A stretch of DNA of 64,000 bases from Bacilli bacterium (GTDB lineage Bacteria > Bacillota_I > Bacilli_A > RFN20 > CAG-826): contig JAKVOO010000001.1 in the NCBI GenBank assembly GCA_022482735.1, positions 305,699-369,698 on the forward strand, read 5' to 3'. Within the stretch, counting starts at the first letter, position 1, and each line of letters starts with the position of its first letter. Both the position numbers and the translations under genes were made by a program. The notes under the pieces were generated by a model. That model saw only the letters and a list, made by a program, of their open reading frames with translations. It searched no databases and was not told the origin of the DNA. Positions 18,466 through 27,106 of the stretch are shown one piece after another.

Positions 18466-19839
18466 CTAAAAGGATGTTTTTTCTTCTAAAAACGCGTCTA
18501 GCTCGGTAATTGACATTCTAATCTGTTCCATCGAATCACGGCTTCGAATCGTAACTTGATTATCTTCCAAAGTATCAAAATCAACCGTTATGCAAAACGG
18601 AGTTCCAATTGCATCTTCACGCCGATAGCGTTTGCCAATTGAACCAGTTTCATCATATGTAACCATAAAGTGCTTTTGAAGATGGGCGTATATTTCGCCC
18701 GCCTTTTCATTTAACTTTTTTGATAAAGGTAAGACGGCCGCTTTATATGGAGCTAAGGCCGGATGCAGATGCATAACAATTCGCATATCATCATTAGGTA
18801 GACTCTCTTCATCATACGCATCCGTCAAGGCCATCAAAATCAGACGATCAAGACCAACTGAGGGTTCAATACAATAAGGAACATATTTTTCATTTGTCTC
18901 CGGATCTAGATACTCAAGATTTTCACCGCTATACTGCATATGGCGTTTCAAATCGTAATCTGTTCGATCGGCGATTCCCCATATTTCGCCCCAACCAAAT
19001 GGAAACAAATATTCAATATCCGTTGTCGCTTTCGAATAGAACGCCAATTCTTCTAACTCATGATCCCGAAAACGAAGATTTTCTTTTTTAATTCCAAGAG
19101 CACCGACAAAGTCAATGCAATGTTGCTTCCAATATTTAAACCACTCTAAATCTGATCCCGGCTTACAGAAAAATTCCATTTCCATCTGTTCAAACTCGCG
19201 AGTCCGAAAGGTAAAATTTCCAGGAGTGATTTCATTTCTAAATGATTTACCCGTCTGACAGATGCCAAAGGGAAGTTTTTTCCGGGCTGAACGCATAACA
19301 TTTTTAAAATTAACAAAAATTCCCTGCGCCGTTTCCGGTCGAAGATACACTTCGCTCTTGCTATCGTCGGTAACGCCAATATGTGTTTTAAACATCATAT
19401 TGAATTGCCTAATATCCGTAAAATTACTTTTGCCACATACGGGGCAAACAACATTATTATGTCGAATAAAATCCATCATTTCTGCCTGGCTCATCCCATT
19501 GACATCGGCCTCTGGAAATTGAGTCTCAATTAGAGTATCAGCCCGGTGTCGAGCATGGCACGATTTGCAATCGATTAAAGGATCGGAAAAAGTTGCCACA
19601 TGTCCAGTTGCTTCCCAAACCTTTGGATTCATCAAAATTGCCGCATCAATACCAACGTTTTCTTTGCTTTCTTGAACAAATTTCTTCCACCATGCGCGGC
19701 GAATATTATTCTTTATTTCAACACCAAGCGGCCCATAATCCCAAGTATTCGATAAACCACCATATATTTCCGAACCCTGAAAAACGTATCCGCTTGTCTG
19801 CAAATGAACCACAATCTTATCAAATGAATGTTCTGGCAT
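18466..19839 (-). CDS. glyS: Glycine--tRNA ligase, homodimeric type
   Basis: Class II aminoacyl-tRNA synthetase of 457 residues, the alpha2 (eukaryote/Gram-positive) type rather than the GlyQ/GlyS tetramer. Visible: [24 protein letters not shown] at the start (given here only as landmark; [11 protein letters not shown] is the key part), motif 2 [21 protein letters not shown], motif 3 [14 protein letters not shown], and the C-terminal anticodon-binding domain. B. subtilis uses the tetramer at this locus, so the gene is at the conserved place but of the other type. First gene of the unit, with the promoter at 19870-19897. Confidence 0.96.
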   Translation of the reverse strand: MPEHSFDKIVVHLQTSGYVFQGSEIYGGLSNTWDYGPLGVEIKNNIRRAWWKKFVQESKENVGIDAAILMNPKVWEATGHVATFSDPLIDCKSCHARHRADTLIETQFPEADVNGMSQAEMMDFIRHNNVVCPVCGKSNFTDIRQFNMMFKTHIGVTDDSKSEVYLRPETAQGIFVNFKNVMRSARKKLPFGICQTGKSFRNEITPGNFTFRTREFEQMEMEFFCKPGSDLEWFKYWKQHCIDFVGALGIKKENLRFRDHELEELAFYSKATTDIEYLFPFGWGEIWGIADRTDYDLKRHMQYSGENLEYLDPETNEKYVPYCIEPSVGLDRLILMALTDAYDEESLPNDDMRIVMHLHPALAPYKAAVLPLSKKLNEKAGEIYAHLQKHFMVTYDETGSIGKRYRREDAIGTPFCITVDFDTLEDNQVTIRSRDSMEQIRMSITELDAFLEEKTSF

Positions 19840-19869
19840 AAATTTCTCCCGGCCCTAAGGCACAGAGTG

Positions 19870-19897
19870 ATTATACTTTAAGCCAGCACTTTGTCAA
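19870..19897 (-). promoter_or_regulatory. Promoter of the glyS-dnaG-sigA unit
   Basis: TTGACA, 16-base spacer, TATAAT on the minus strand, the -10 ending about 30 bases before the glyS start. A near-consensus sigma-A promoter. I see no T-box in the short leader. Confidence 0.82.
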
Positions 19898-19912
19898 CCT
19901 ATTATAAGTGTA

Positions 19913-20638
19913 TTAGGCCTGCAAAATTGAAATAAAATCGTTATATTTTTTTAGTTTAATGCCAAGCGAATCGCTTAAATATTGATTTAGTTCGCTAAGA
20001 ATTAAAAGATTGTCTTTCGCCGCAAAGGATACACGGCATATATCTTCAGGACTTATTTTGAACGCATAGCGATACATATTTAAAAGATGTGTGCTTCGTT
20101 GCTCAATTTGTGACTCGAAAGCACAATTTTGGCAAATAAATCCGCCTTCCTCAAACGAAAAACCAACAATTTTACGTTTGGAACCGCAGATAACACATTG
20201 ATTAACTTCCGGACCGAAACCTGCAACTTTAATTGCGGTTGCCAAATAGAGCATAACTAAGGATAATTCATCAAACTTATCGATGTTTTGAATAGCTTTC
20301 TCTAGAAAGGGGAAAATTTTTTGAGCATCTTCCTCTTCTTTAATAATTGATAAAGTAATTTCTCCCAACAAAAAAAGGGCAGTCATTTTTTCCAATTGAT
20401 TTAGGCTAGCCTCACTTGTAAAAATCGTACTTGCCGACTTTAAAACATTTCCGGCCTTGCCTTCGGTTAAATCGACAATCAACTCATTAAAAGGCTGAAT
20501 AAGCGCTCCATTATGAGAACTAATTTTCATTATTCCTCGTGCCGAAAAGGAAACGTAACCTTCTGAACTAATTGCAGTTACAATAGCATCTGATTCTTTG
20601 TATTGAGTTAAACGAAGAATAATGACTTTATCTTCCAT
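19913..20638 (-). CDS. recO: DNA repair protein RecO
   Basis: 241-residue recombination mediator that helps load RecA with RecF and RecR. An N-terminal OB fold (IILRLTQYKESDAIVTAIS) is followed by a helical domain and a four-cysteine zinc site, CVICGSKRKIVGFSFEEGGFIC with a further C three residues on. Length is normal. It starts two bases after era ends, in the ybeY-cdd-era-recO cluster. Confidence 0.94.
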   Translation of the reverse strand: MEDKVIILRLTQYKESDAIVTAISSEGYVSFSARGIMKISSHNGALIQPFNELIVDLTEGKAGNVLKSASTIFTSEASLNQLEKMTALFLLGEITLSIIKEEEDAQKIFPFLEKAIQNIDKFDELSLVMLYLATAIKVAGFGPEVNQCVICGSKRKIVGFSFEEGGFICQNCAFESQIEQRSTHLLNMYRYAFKISPEDICRVSFAAKDNLLILSELNQYLSDSLGIKLKKYNDFISILQA

Positions 20639-20640
20639 TT

Positions 20641-21525
20641 CTACTCCTCGTCGTTAATGCCAAAAGACTTAAGTGATTTTAAGTCATCGCGCCAATTTTC
20701 CTTCACACGCACGAACAATTCCATGCGAATTGTTTTATGAAGTAAATGCTCCAACTGTTTAGTAGCATCTAAACGTATTTGGCGAATAAGTCGACCACCC
20801 TTGCCGATTAAAATTCCTTTTTGAGAATCCTTCTCTACAATTATATCCGCGACAACATCCATTTTATCATCGCCAATCAGTTCTTTTTTAACAAGATTAA
20901 CCGCCACACTATGTGGAATTTCTTGGCGGGTAAGCAGCATAATACGCTCGCGTATAACTTCTGAAATCAAAAAATCATCGCCTCGATCAGAAGTCATATT
21001 AGACGGAAAATATTGTGGACCTTCAGGAAGAATTTTAATAATTTCTGCTACGATAACATCCAAATTGACGTTACGAATGGCGCTCACTTCGATCTGGTGT
21101 GCCGCAGGATATTTTTCTTTATAGATAGACTTGAGCTTTTCCATACTGGCAAAAGTAGCAAGGTCAATTTTATTAAAGACAATAAATAGGGGAGAGCGAA
21201 TAGTCAAGTTATCAATCAAAAACTGATCTCCCGGTCCAAAACTTTGTCCCGCATCAACAACCAAAATTGTCGCTTCCGCTTCTCTTAATGAATGATAAGC
21301 CATCTTATTCATTTCATTTCCAATTTGGAGGTACGGTTTATGAATTCCTGGAGTATCAATAAATATTAACTGCGCTTCAGCCGTCGTTAAAATTCCGCGA
21401 ATAATATTTCGTGTTGTCTGAGGTTTAGAAGTGGTAATTGCTACTTTGGTGCCAACGATGGCATTGATAATGGTTGACTTACCAACGTTCGGCCGGCCAA
21501 CAATGCTAATAAATCCGCTTTTCAT
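20641..21525 (-). CDS. era: GTPase Era
   Basis: 294-residue GTPase required for 30S subunit assembly, binding the 3' end of 16S rRNA. G1 is GRPNVGKST, G3 DTPGIHKP, G4 NKID, and the KH domain has GILIGKGGRLIRQIRLDA. Length and both domains are complete. It lies between cdd and recO with two-base gaps, the conserved Bacillus order. Confidence 0.97.
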   Translation of the reverse strand: MKSGFISIVGRPNVGKSTIINAIVGTKVAITTSKPQTTRNIIRGILTTAEAQLIFIDTPGIHKPYLQIGNEMNKMAYHSLREAEATILVVDAGQSFGPGDQFLIDNLTIRSPLFIVFNKIDLATFASMEKLKSIYKEKYPAAHQIEVSAIRNVNLDVIVAEIIKILPEGPQYFPSNMTSDRGDDFLISEVIRERIMLLTRQEIPHSVAVNLVKKELIGDDKMDVVADIIVEKDSQKGILIGKGGRLIRQIRLDATKQLEHLLHKTIRMELFVRVKENWRDDLKSLKSFGINDEE

Positions 21526-21527
21526 GC

Positions 21528-21929
21528 TTATAAATCCTGATCGTCAAATGCAAAAGGCAATAATTCTTTTGCGTTGGTCTTTCTTACTTCGCCTTTTAAA
21601 TTGGCGAGAATAATTGGCTTATCTGCCGGGTAAAGTTCAGAAATAACTTGTCGGCACGATCCGCACGGAGAAACTGGTTCACCCGTATCAGCAATTACTG
21701 ATAGTAGAGCTAGATCTTCTTTATGGCAGCCGTGCATATAGGCATTAAAAATAGCGTTTCTCTCTGCACACATAGAAAGTCCATAGGCTGCATTTTCAAT
21801 ATTTGCACCTTCAAATACCCGTCCATCGTTTGTAACAATAACTGCTCCGACTGCAAATTTCGAATAGGGAGAATAACTTTTCTTACGTGCTTCTAAAGCC
21901 AAAGCGACAGCTTGTTTTTCATCAATCAT
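21528..21929 (-). CDS. cdd: Cytidine deaminase
   Basis: 133-residue zinc enzyme deaminating cytidine and deoxycytidine to uridine for pyrimidine salvage. Catalytic CAERNAIF supplies one zinc Cys and the Glu; PCGSCRQV supplies the other two Cys. Overlaps the ybeY end by eight bases. Works with the pyrimidine-nucleoside phosphorylase at 54-55 kb and deoC at 23.9 kb in nucleoside breakdown. Confidence 0.96.
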   Translation of the reverse strand: MIDEKQAVALALEARKKSYSPYSKFAVGAVIVTNDGRVFEGANIENAAYGLSMCAERNAIFNAYMHGCHKEDLALLSVIADTGEPVSPCGSCRQVISELYPADKPIILANLKGEVRKTNAKELLPFAFDDQDL

Positions 21930-22389
21930 TTTTCATAATCCTCTTTCCAAGTATTTTATCTTGTAAATCAAACATTTCTTTTTCATCTTCCTTTGTTTGG
22001 TGATCATAGCCAAGCAAGTGAAGCAAACCATGAAGAAAAAGAAATTTCATTTCACGATGGAATGAATGTCCATATTCAAGGGCTTGGGATTTAGCGCGGT
22101 CCACTGAAATAATGATATTACCTAATAGCATCGGCAAATCGTCAGTTTTAATTTTCACTTCCCCTTCCACCTCGTCGTTAAAGGCAAATGAAATAACATC
22201 AGTTTCACGATCTATTGCTCGGTAATCGCGATTTATCTCATGGATGCGGTCATTGTCAACTAAGTCCACCTCGAGAACGTAATGGTCAATAATATGTAAG
22301 TGTTGTAACGTCTTGTTTGCTAAGCGACGATACACCTGACGATAATTTCCAAGTTCTTGAGGATATTCGTTATTAAAATCAATTCTCAT
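21922..22389 (-). CDS. ybeY: Endoribonuclease YbeY
   Basis: 155-residue metalloprotein for 16S rRNA maturation and ribosome quality control. The zinc motif is complete as HGLLHLLGYDH near residues 114-124. The central TDVISFAFND is also typical. It leads the ybeY-cdd-era-recO genes. In Bacillus, pgpH and phoH stand upstream; here the upstream gene is the C39/membrane protein. Confidence 0.95.
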   Translation of the reverse strand: MRIDFNNEYPQELGNYRQVYRRLANKTLQHLHIIDHYVLEVDLVDNDRIHEINRDYRAIDRETDVISFAFNDEVEGEVKIKTDDLPMLLGNIIISVDRAKSQALEYGHSFHREMKFLFLHGLLHLLGYDHQTKEDEKEMFDLQDKILGKRIMKND

Positions 22390-22450
22390 AAGTTCACCTT
22401 GAGTATTGATATTTTAGCACAATATTGATTTTTTGGTCTTTTTTTTACAT

Positions 22451-23560
22451 TTAAATAGCTTTATTTAAATAATCGTCATTTTTTCTAAGCCAATAAATCA
22501 ACTGCAATAACTCATATAAGGCAAACCGAACAAGGAAAAAATAGAATAAGGCGTAATTTAACCGCGCTTTATTTTCGACGATAAGCATAAGTATAACAAT
22601 AAGTAAGGGAATAATTTCTTTTGCAAGAGCGACGATAGTCTTTTTAAAAGTTAACAATTCGGCTTTTCGCTGCAATTGTTTAATTTGTAATAAATTAATT
22701 TTGTCGTTTTTTTCCATTTGCTGCTCAATTTTTTTGATATCCAGAATTATTTGTCCAGGCTGATAATAATTAATGAGTAAAACCGTCAACAAGAAAAAAA
22801 CGAAAATAGAAATTAAGCCAAGGAATAAACTGTTGTATATGATTAATCCCAAGGACAAAATTATGCTTGTGATTTTGGCGATAACTTGAAATAAAAAGTT
22901 GTTCTTACGCGTCGAATCGCGTATATATTTAGTAAAATGAGTGTATTTTCCTTCTTCAATATGGGCAAACAAATTATGAGTACGATAAATTTTCTCATAA
23001 AGATAAAAAAGTATCGCTAGAAACAAGAGACCAATCGACACTAGATAATCACTGCCATCATTTACCAAGTATAATGCTGTTGCAAGGGCGGTTAATGTGC
23101 TTAGTTGCAAAAAAATCGTTAACATGAAAGGTAGAACATTTTTTCTTTTTAACGGCTCCCGTTTGGTTTTTTTAACTTTTTGACCAGCCTGAATAAAAAT
23201 AATATTTCCATCAATTGCCGCCATTAATTGATCGGAAGTGAGCGCGTATATTCCTAAATCTGGGTCTAAGATAATAAAACGACGATTAAGACGAGATTTA
23301 ATGGTTACAAAGTGTCCATTTCCCTCCGGCTGATGAGCAATATACCAAAAGTTTGGCTCTAATTGCCGTATGGAGGAAATTTTTATTGCCTTAGCCACTA
23401 CTCCTTTGGCTTTCAAAAAAGTTAAAATGTCCAAAAAACTCGCTGGACCTGATGGAACACTATCGTATATATAATCTTCGATATGGAACGAGTTGGCCAA
23501 CAACATCATGGCCGCATCATAACCGCAACTGCTCTTATGCGTCTTTTTACGATAAAACAT
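22451..23560 (-). CDS. C39-family peptidase fused to an exporter-like membrane domain, no ATPase
   Basis: 369-residue protein of unknown role. Residues 1-125 look like a C39 peptidase of bacteriocin exporters, with Cys12 in SSCGYDAAMMLL, His83 in GHFVTI and Asp99 in LDPDLG as a plausible triad. The Gln normally six residues before the Cys is Lys here. Residues 140-369 hold about six hydrophobic segments resembling an ABC exporter membrane domain, but the gene stops there. No nucleotide-binding domain follows in any frame before ybeY starts 61 bases later, and no double-glycine leader peptide gene is nearby. It stands where Bacillus has pgpH/phoH. An accessory peptidase or a relic of an exporter are both possible. 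Confidence 0.7.
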   Translation of the reverse strand: MFYRKKTHKSSCGYDAAMMLLANSFHIEDYIYDSVPSGPASFLDILTFLKAKGVVAKAIKISSIRQLEPNFWYIAHQPEGNGHFVTIKSRLNRRFIILDPDLGIYALTSDQLMAAIDGNIIFIQAGQKVKKTKREPLKRKNVLPFMLTIFLQLSTLTALATALYLVNDGSDYLVSIGLLFLAILFYLYEKIYRTHNLFAHIEEGKYTHFTKYIRDSTRKNNFLFQVIAKITSIILSLGLIIYNSLFLGLISIFVFFLLTVLLINYYQPGQIILDIKKIEQQMEKNDKINLLQIKQLQRKAELLTFKKTIVALAKEIIPLLIVILMLIVENKARLNYALFYFFLVRFALYELLQLIYWLRKNDDYLNKAI

Positions 23561-23603
23561 AATTCCTCCCTACTAGTAAATAGAGAAAAATTGCTTTTAT
23601 AGA

Positions 23604-23635
23604 ATAAAAAAAGCACCTCTCGGTGCTTATTTTTC
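23604..23635 (-). terminator. Terminator after rpsU
   Basis: AAGCACC-TCTC-GGTGCTT stem at 23611-23628 followed by seven T on the minus strand. It separates rpsU from the C39 gene. Confidence 0.85.
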
Positions 23636-23812
23636 TTAACGACGTCCTTTGCGACGAGCTTGTTCAGACTTAAGTTTGCGCTTAAGACCTGGCTTTAAAT
23701 AAAACTCACGCTTACGAGCTTCCGTTAAAGTTCCCGCCTTGTTGACTTGGCGCTTGAACCGACGAAGAGCTTCATCAAGCGATTCGTTGTCACGTACGAT
23801 TGTTTTCGGCAT
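23636..23812 (-). CDS. rpsU: 30S ribosomal protein S21
   Basis: 58-residue small-subunit protein, read directly from the minus strand: it begins [19 protein letters not shown] and ends QARRKGRR, the standard S21 ends. GAAGGAG lies ten bases before the ATG. It has its own promoter and terminator, so it is a single-gene unit. Confidence 0.96.
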   Translation of the reverse strand: MPKTIVRDNESLDEALRRFKRQVNKAGTLTEARKREFYLKPGLKRKLKSEQARRKGRR

Positions 23813-23856
23813 TTTTTCTCAACTCCTTCGGAGCATATAAGCTTTTAACCTTAAAC

Positions 23857-23885
23857 ATTATATCGGTCATTAATCGGCTTTGCAA
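23857..23885 (-). promoter_or_regulatory. Promoter of rpsU
   Basis: TTGCAA, 17-base spacer, TATAAT on the minus strand, with about 45 bases to the rpsU start. Confidence 0.78.
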
Positions 23886-23907
23886 GAAAAAATTACCTAT
23901 TGATATC

Positions 23908-24543
23908 TTAAATAATTTGCGGGCCGCTGCTCGCTCCAATACGTGTGGCCCCCGCCTCTACTAAAGCCACCATTTGTTCATGGCTATGAATGCCACCGCT
24001 AGCTTTTACCCCCATATTGGGTCCAACTGTTTTACGCATTAAAGCGATATCATGCACATTGGCTCCGCCAGTGGAAAAACCGGTTGAAGTTTTCACAAAA
24101 TCAGCTCCGGCTGCTACTGCAAGTTGGCAAGCCCGAACCTTCTGCTCATCGGTCAATAAACAAGTTTCAATAATTACTTTTAAGACTTTGCTTCCGCAAG
24201 CTTTTTTTAACGAGCGAATCTCGTCTTCGACATATTGATCATCATGAGCTATCAATCGTCCGATATTAATAACCATATCGACTTCTGTAGCTCCGTCTTT
24301 CAAAGCGATTTCTGTCTCTTGAAGTTTAGCTTCGCTCGCCATCGCTCCTAATGGAAAGCCGACAACGGTGCAAACATCGACGCCAGAGTTTTTTAACTCT
24401 TGAGCGGCAAGACGCACATAGCCACCATTAACACATACGCTGGCAAACCCATATTCCTTAGCTTCGCTACAAAGTTTAATAATCTTATCTGGGGTTGCAT
24501 CTGGCTTCAGTAAAGTATGGTCGATCATTTTGTTGTAATTCAT
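23908..24543 (-). CDS. deoC: Deoxyribose-phosphate aldolase
   Basis: 211-residue class I aldolase cleaving 2-deoxyribose-5-phosphate to glyceraldehyde-3-phosphate and acetaldehyde. Motifs: [10 protein letters not shown] at the start, VVGFPLGA, the Schiff-base lysine in [10 protein letters not shown], and VKASGGI. The C-terminus (GASSGPQII) is a few residues shorter than most homologues, but all catalytic parts are present. It acts after the nucleoside phosphorylase at 54 kb in deoxynucleoside catabolism. Confidence 0.96.
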   Translation of the reverse strand: MNYNKMIDHTLLKPDATPDKIIKLCSEAKEYGFASVCVNGGYVRLAAQELKNSGVDVCTVVGFPLGAMASEAKLQETEIALKDGATEVDMVINIGRLIAHDDQYVEDEIRSLKKACGSKVLKVIIETCLLTDEQKVRACQLAVAAGADFVKTSTGFSTGGANVHDIALMRKTVGPNMGVKASGGIHSHEQMVALVEAGATRIGASSGPQII

Positions 24544-24621
24544 TTTTTTCTCCTTTTAGATCCGCTTACCGGAAATAATCAAATTAAATTCAACATGCGG
24601 ATGTATTATACAATAAATATT

Positions 24622-24647
24622 AAAAAAAGTTGAGTTTCCTCAACTTT
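24622..24647 (-). terminator. Terminator after rpmF
   Basis: AAAGTTGAG-TTTC-CTCAACTTT stem, then seven T on the minus strand; the promoter-proximal arm overlaps the rpmF stop codon. Confidence 0.82.
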
Positions 24648-24927
24648 ATTCGGCTTTCTCTTCGGCAACAGTTGAAGTTTCAGCCACTTTTTTATCGCCG
24701 GCTTTCTTCTTTCCTTTTGTCGCTTTAGCTTTAGGAGCGGTTGATGCTTCTTCCACCGGTCCAATAACTTTTTCGCCTTTATAGTATCCACATTTTGGGC
24801 AAACTGTATGTGCAGGAATCAATGCACCACAATGGGGGCAAGTGACTAATCCAGGAACACCAAGTTTGAAGTGGGTACGCCGCATTCTCTTCCGAGTTTT
24901 GCTGGTACGTCTAAATGGTACTGCCAT
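24646..24927 (-). CDS. rpmF: 50S ribosomal protein L32 with long C-terminal extension
   Basis: 93 residues. The first 55 are a standard zinc-type L32 ([19 protein letters not shown], then CPHC and CPKC). Typical L32 is 56-60 residues; here about 35 low-complexity residues rich in Ala, Lys, Glu and Thr follow. No frameshift is needed to explain the tail. It has a consensus promoter, AAGGAGG, and its own terminator. Confidence 0.93.
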   Translation of the reverse strand: MAVPFRRTSKTRKRMRRTHFKLGVPGLVTCPHCGALIPAHTVCPKCGYYKGEKVIGPVEEASTAPKAKATKGKKKAGDKKVAETSTVAEEKAE

Positions 24928-24961
24928 ATGAAAAATCCTCCTTCTTTGAATTCACGAACGT

Positions 24962-24990
24962 ATTATATATAGATAAACGGCTTCCGTCAA
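24962..24990 (-). promoter_or_regulatory. Promoter of rpmF
   Basis: TTGACG, 17-base spacer, TATAAT on the minus strand, about 30 bases before the ribosome binding site AAGGAGG. Confidence 0.82.
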
Positions 24991-25038
24991 TATTTTTTAG
25001 ACATTTTATTGAAAATATTAAAAAAGGCTGATTGATAC

Positions 25039-26328
25039 TTATTTTTTATTTATGTCATGTGTATAAATTTGAAAGATAATATCCTTTATTTGACCGTGAA
25101 TAGCAACGGGTGAAGGATATTTAGCAACTAGGTAATTGGATGTATGGCCAATAGCAAAATGGCTAGTCTCATCATATTCTTCAAAAATAACCTCAACTTT
25201 TCTACCGATAAATCTTCTTTCATAATCCGCTTCCAATTCTTCCGATAGCGAAATCAGGCGATTTACTCTTTCTTTTTTTACTTCCGGAGAAACTTGATTT
25301 TTCATTCGCGCCGCGCTAGTCCCGCTCCGAGGGGAAAAAGGGAAAACATGAAGTCGCATAAAATTAGCTTGTTTTATAAAATTATATGTCTCAGTGAATT
25401 CTTCTTCGGTCTCACCTGGAAAGCCGACTATAACATCGGTCGAAAGGGCGATATCGGGTAGATAGTCACGAATCATTTTTACTTTGGCTAAAAAAGCCGC
25501 CGTATCGTACTTTCGATTCATACGCTTTAAAACACTGCTGCTGCCACTTTGAAGCGGCAGATGAAGATGACGAGCCATCACTGACGACTGCGCCATAATA
25601 TTTAATAAATCGGGTGTAACCTCATTTTCTTCAATTGAAGAAATACGTAGGCGAAATAAGTTAGGAACTTCGCGCAGTATCGTCGCCACTAAATCAGAAA
25701 AAGTAAATCCATCTAGATCACTTCCATAGCCACCCGTATGAATACCAGTCAAAATAATCTCCTTATACCCATGGCTTACCAAATCTTTGATTTCAGTAAT
25801 GATTGATTCCACCGGCCGCGATCTAAGTCTTCCGCGCGAATAAGGGATTATACAATAACTGCAAAAATTATCGCAGCCATCTTGAATTTTTAAGTAAGCC
25901 CGTGAATTATGGGTAAAACTTGTAACTCCAAAGTCCTCATAATCAAAATTACGTTGGTTTTTTTCGACGGTAATAATGGCTTGCGAGTGCTGTTTGTACT
26001 GCTCAATTAAATCCGGAATCCGATGGCGGTCGCTCGCTCCAACTACTATAGCCACCCCGGGCAGAGAACTAACACTTTCAGGATCAACCTGCGCATAACA
26101 GCCCATTACGACAATGATCGCCTCTGGATACAATTTGTGAAATTTCCGAATATGCTGCCGGGACTTTTGATCGCTAGTCGACGTCACGGAGCATGTATTG
26201 ATTATGATTACATCAACTATTTCGTTTTCATTCGCCTCATGATAGCCACGAGCATTTAAAAGGGAAGCTACCGCATCGGTTTCATAGGCATTAACCTTGC
26301 AACCGAGCGTAAATGTTTTATATGTCAT
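25039..26328 (-). CDS. mtaB: tRNA t6A37 methylthiotransferase MtaB
   Basis: 429-residue radical-SAM enzyme adding a methylthio group to N6-threonylcarbamoyladenosine-37. The N-terminal UPF0004 domain carries cluster cysteines in TLGCKVNAYE, NTCSVT and MGCYAQ; the radical-SAM motif is DGCDNFCSYCIIP; a TRAM domain ends the protein. The opening LGCKVN identifies MtaB rather than MiaB or RimO. In B. subtilis (YqeV) it follows rsmE directly; here an unknown gene lies between. Confidence 0.94.
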   Translation of the reverse strand: MTYKTFTLGCKVNAYETDAVASLLNARGYHEANENEIVDVIIINTCSVTSTSDQKSRQHIRKFHKLYPEAIIVVMGCYAQVDPESVSSLPGVAIVVGASDRHRIPDLIEQYKQHSQAIITVEKNQRNFDYEDFGVTSFTHNSRAYLKIQDGCDNFCSYCIIPYSRGRLRSRPVESIITEIKDLVSHGYKEIILTGIHTGGYGSDLDGFTFSDLVATILREVPNLFRLRISSIEENEVTPDLLNIMAQSSVMARHLHLPLQSGSSSVLKRMNRKYDTAAFLAKVKMIRDYLPDIALSTDVIVGFPGETEEEFTETYNFIKQANFMRLHVFPFSPRSGTSAARMKNQVSPEVKKERVNRLISLSEELEADYERRFIGRKVEVIFEEYDETSHFAIGHTSNYLVAKYPSPVAIHGQIKDIIFQIYTHDINKK

Positions 26329-26331
26329 AAA

Positions 26332-27090
26332 TCACACCATTTTTCCTAAAAGAAGATTATAAGCATAACTAGATATGAATTCTCCTTGGTAAAGCATATC
26401 AATCATCTTAATACGGTTGTTATCATAGTAAGCCTGAATAACTGGTTTTAAGCGTGAAATAATATGACTGGTATTTATATTGCGGATTTTACTATCAAAA
26501 AGAGTAATCTTAGTATCTAATGTTCCTTGACGATTAACGATAAAAACCATTTGAAAATCTAGATGATAATAGGCGCGAGTTGTTTTGTCTCCTCCAACAA
26601 GAACCAATTGGGTAAAATTACTTCCAAAAAGTGGAAAATTATACTCCTCGAAAGGATCGACCATTTCCCCATCTAATTCCTCAATCATCCGATTTAAAGG
26701 CAAAGAAAAAAGTTTGACACTATCAACGCCATATATAAGATTAAAAACGCGGGAAAACAAAGGAAAATAGGCTTCCTCATCCTCAATAAAAAAATATGGT
26801 GCATTCTTAAAAATTGTCGCGAATACTGCCTTCAAGCGACTATCATCCATCTTGTTCGTATCAAGCCCAAGTTTTTGAATGGCCGTATTTAAAGTTTTTA
26901 GGGTATCGAGCGAGCGAAGAATAATATTAGCTCGGACAATGTCAAACTCATTATCCACCTCATAAAGAGCACTATACCGTGGTCGTAAAAGCAATTCATC
27001 ACGGTGCTTTAAAAAATACTCGCCATCGACGGTTAAATCTAAATTTCGAGCTTTTTGATGTCGATACAAATATTCATACAAGTGAATCAT
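26332..27090 (-). CDS. Unrecognised 252-residue protein
   Basis: I do not recognise a family. The product is soluble-looking, rich in aromatic and charged residues, with no signal peptide, membrane segment, Cys cluster or nucleotide-binding motif. It reads as two parts: a helical N-terminal half (residues 1-125) and a second half with beta-rich segments such as FTQLVLVGGDKTTRAYYHLDF (key part LVLVGG) and a short helical end. It lies three bases before mtaB and about 16 bases after the corrected rsmE end, so it is probably co-transcribed with RNA-modification genes, but that does not assign a function. Confidence 0.6.
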   Translation of the reverse strand: MIHLYEYLYRHQKARNLDLTVDGEYFLKHRDELLLRPRYSALYEVDNEFDIVRANIILRSLDTLKTLNTAIQKLGLDTNKMDDSRLKAVFATIFKNAPYFFIEDEEAYFPLFSRVFNLIYGVDSVKLFSLPLNRMIEELDGEMVDPFEEYNFPLFGSNFTQLVLVGGDKTTRAYYHLDFQMVFIVNRQGTLDTKITLFDSKIRNINTSHIISRLKPVIQAYYDNNRIKMIDMLYQGEFISSYAYNLLLGKMV

Positions 27091-27106
27091 ATTTTCTCCT
27101 AACTCA

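Noticed and set aside
22390-22450. Missing ATPase of the C39 protein hidden by frameshift
   Set aside because: Only 61 bases lie before ybeY and none encode Walker or signature motifs.
23908-23960. Frameshift at the deoC 3' end
   Set aside because: The end is a few residues short but in-frame motifs reach GASSG; the alternative frame gives no better family match.
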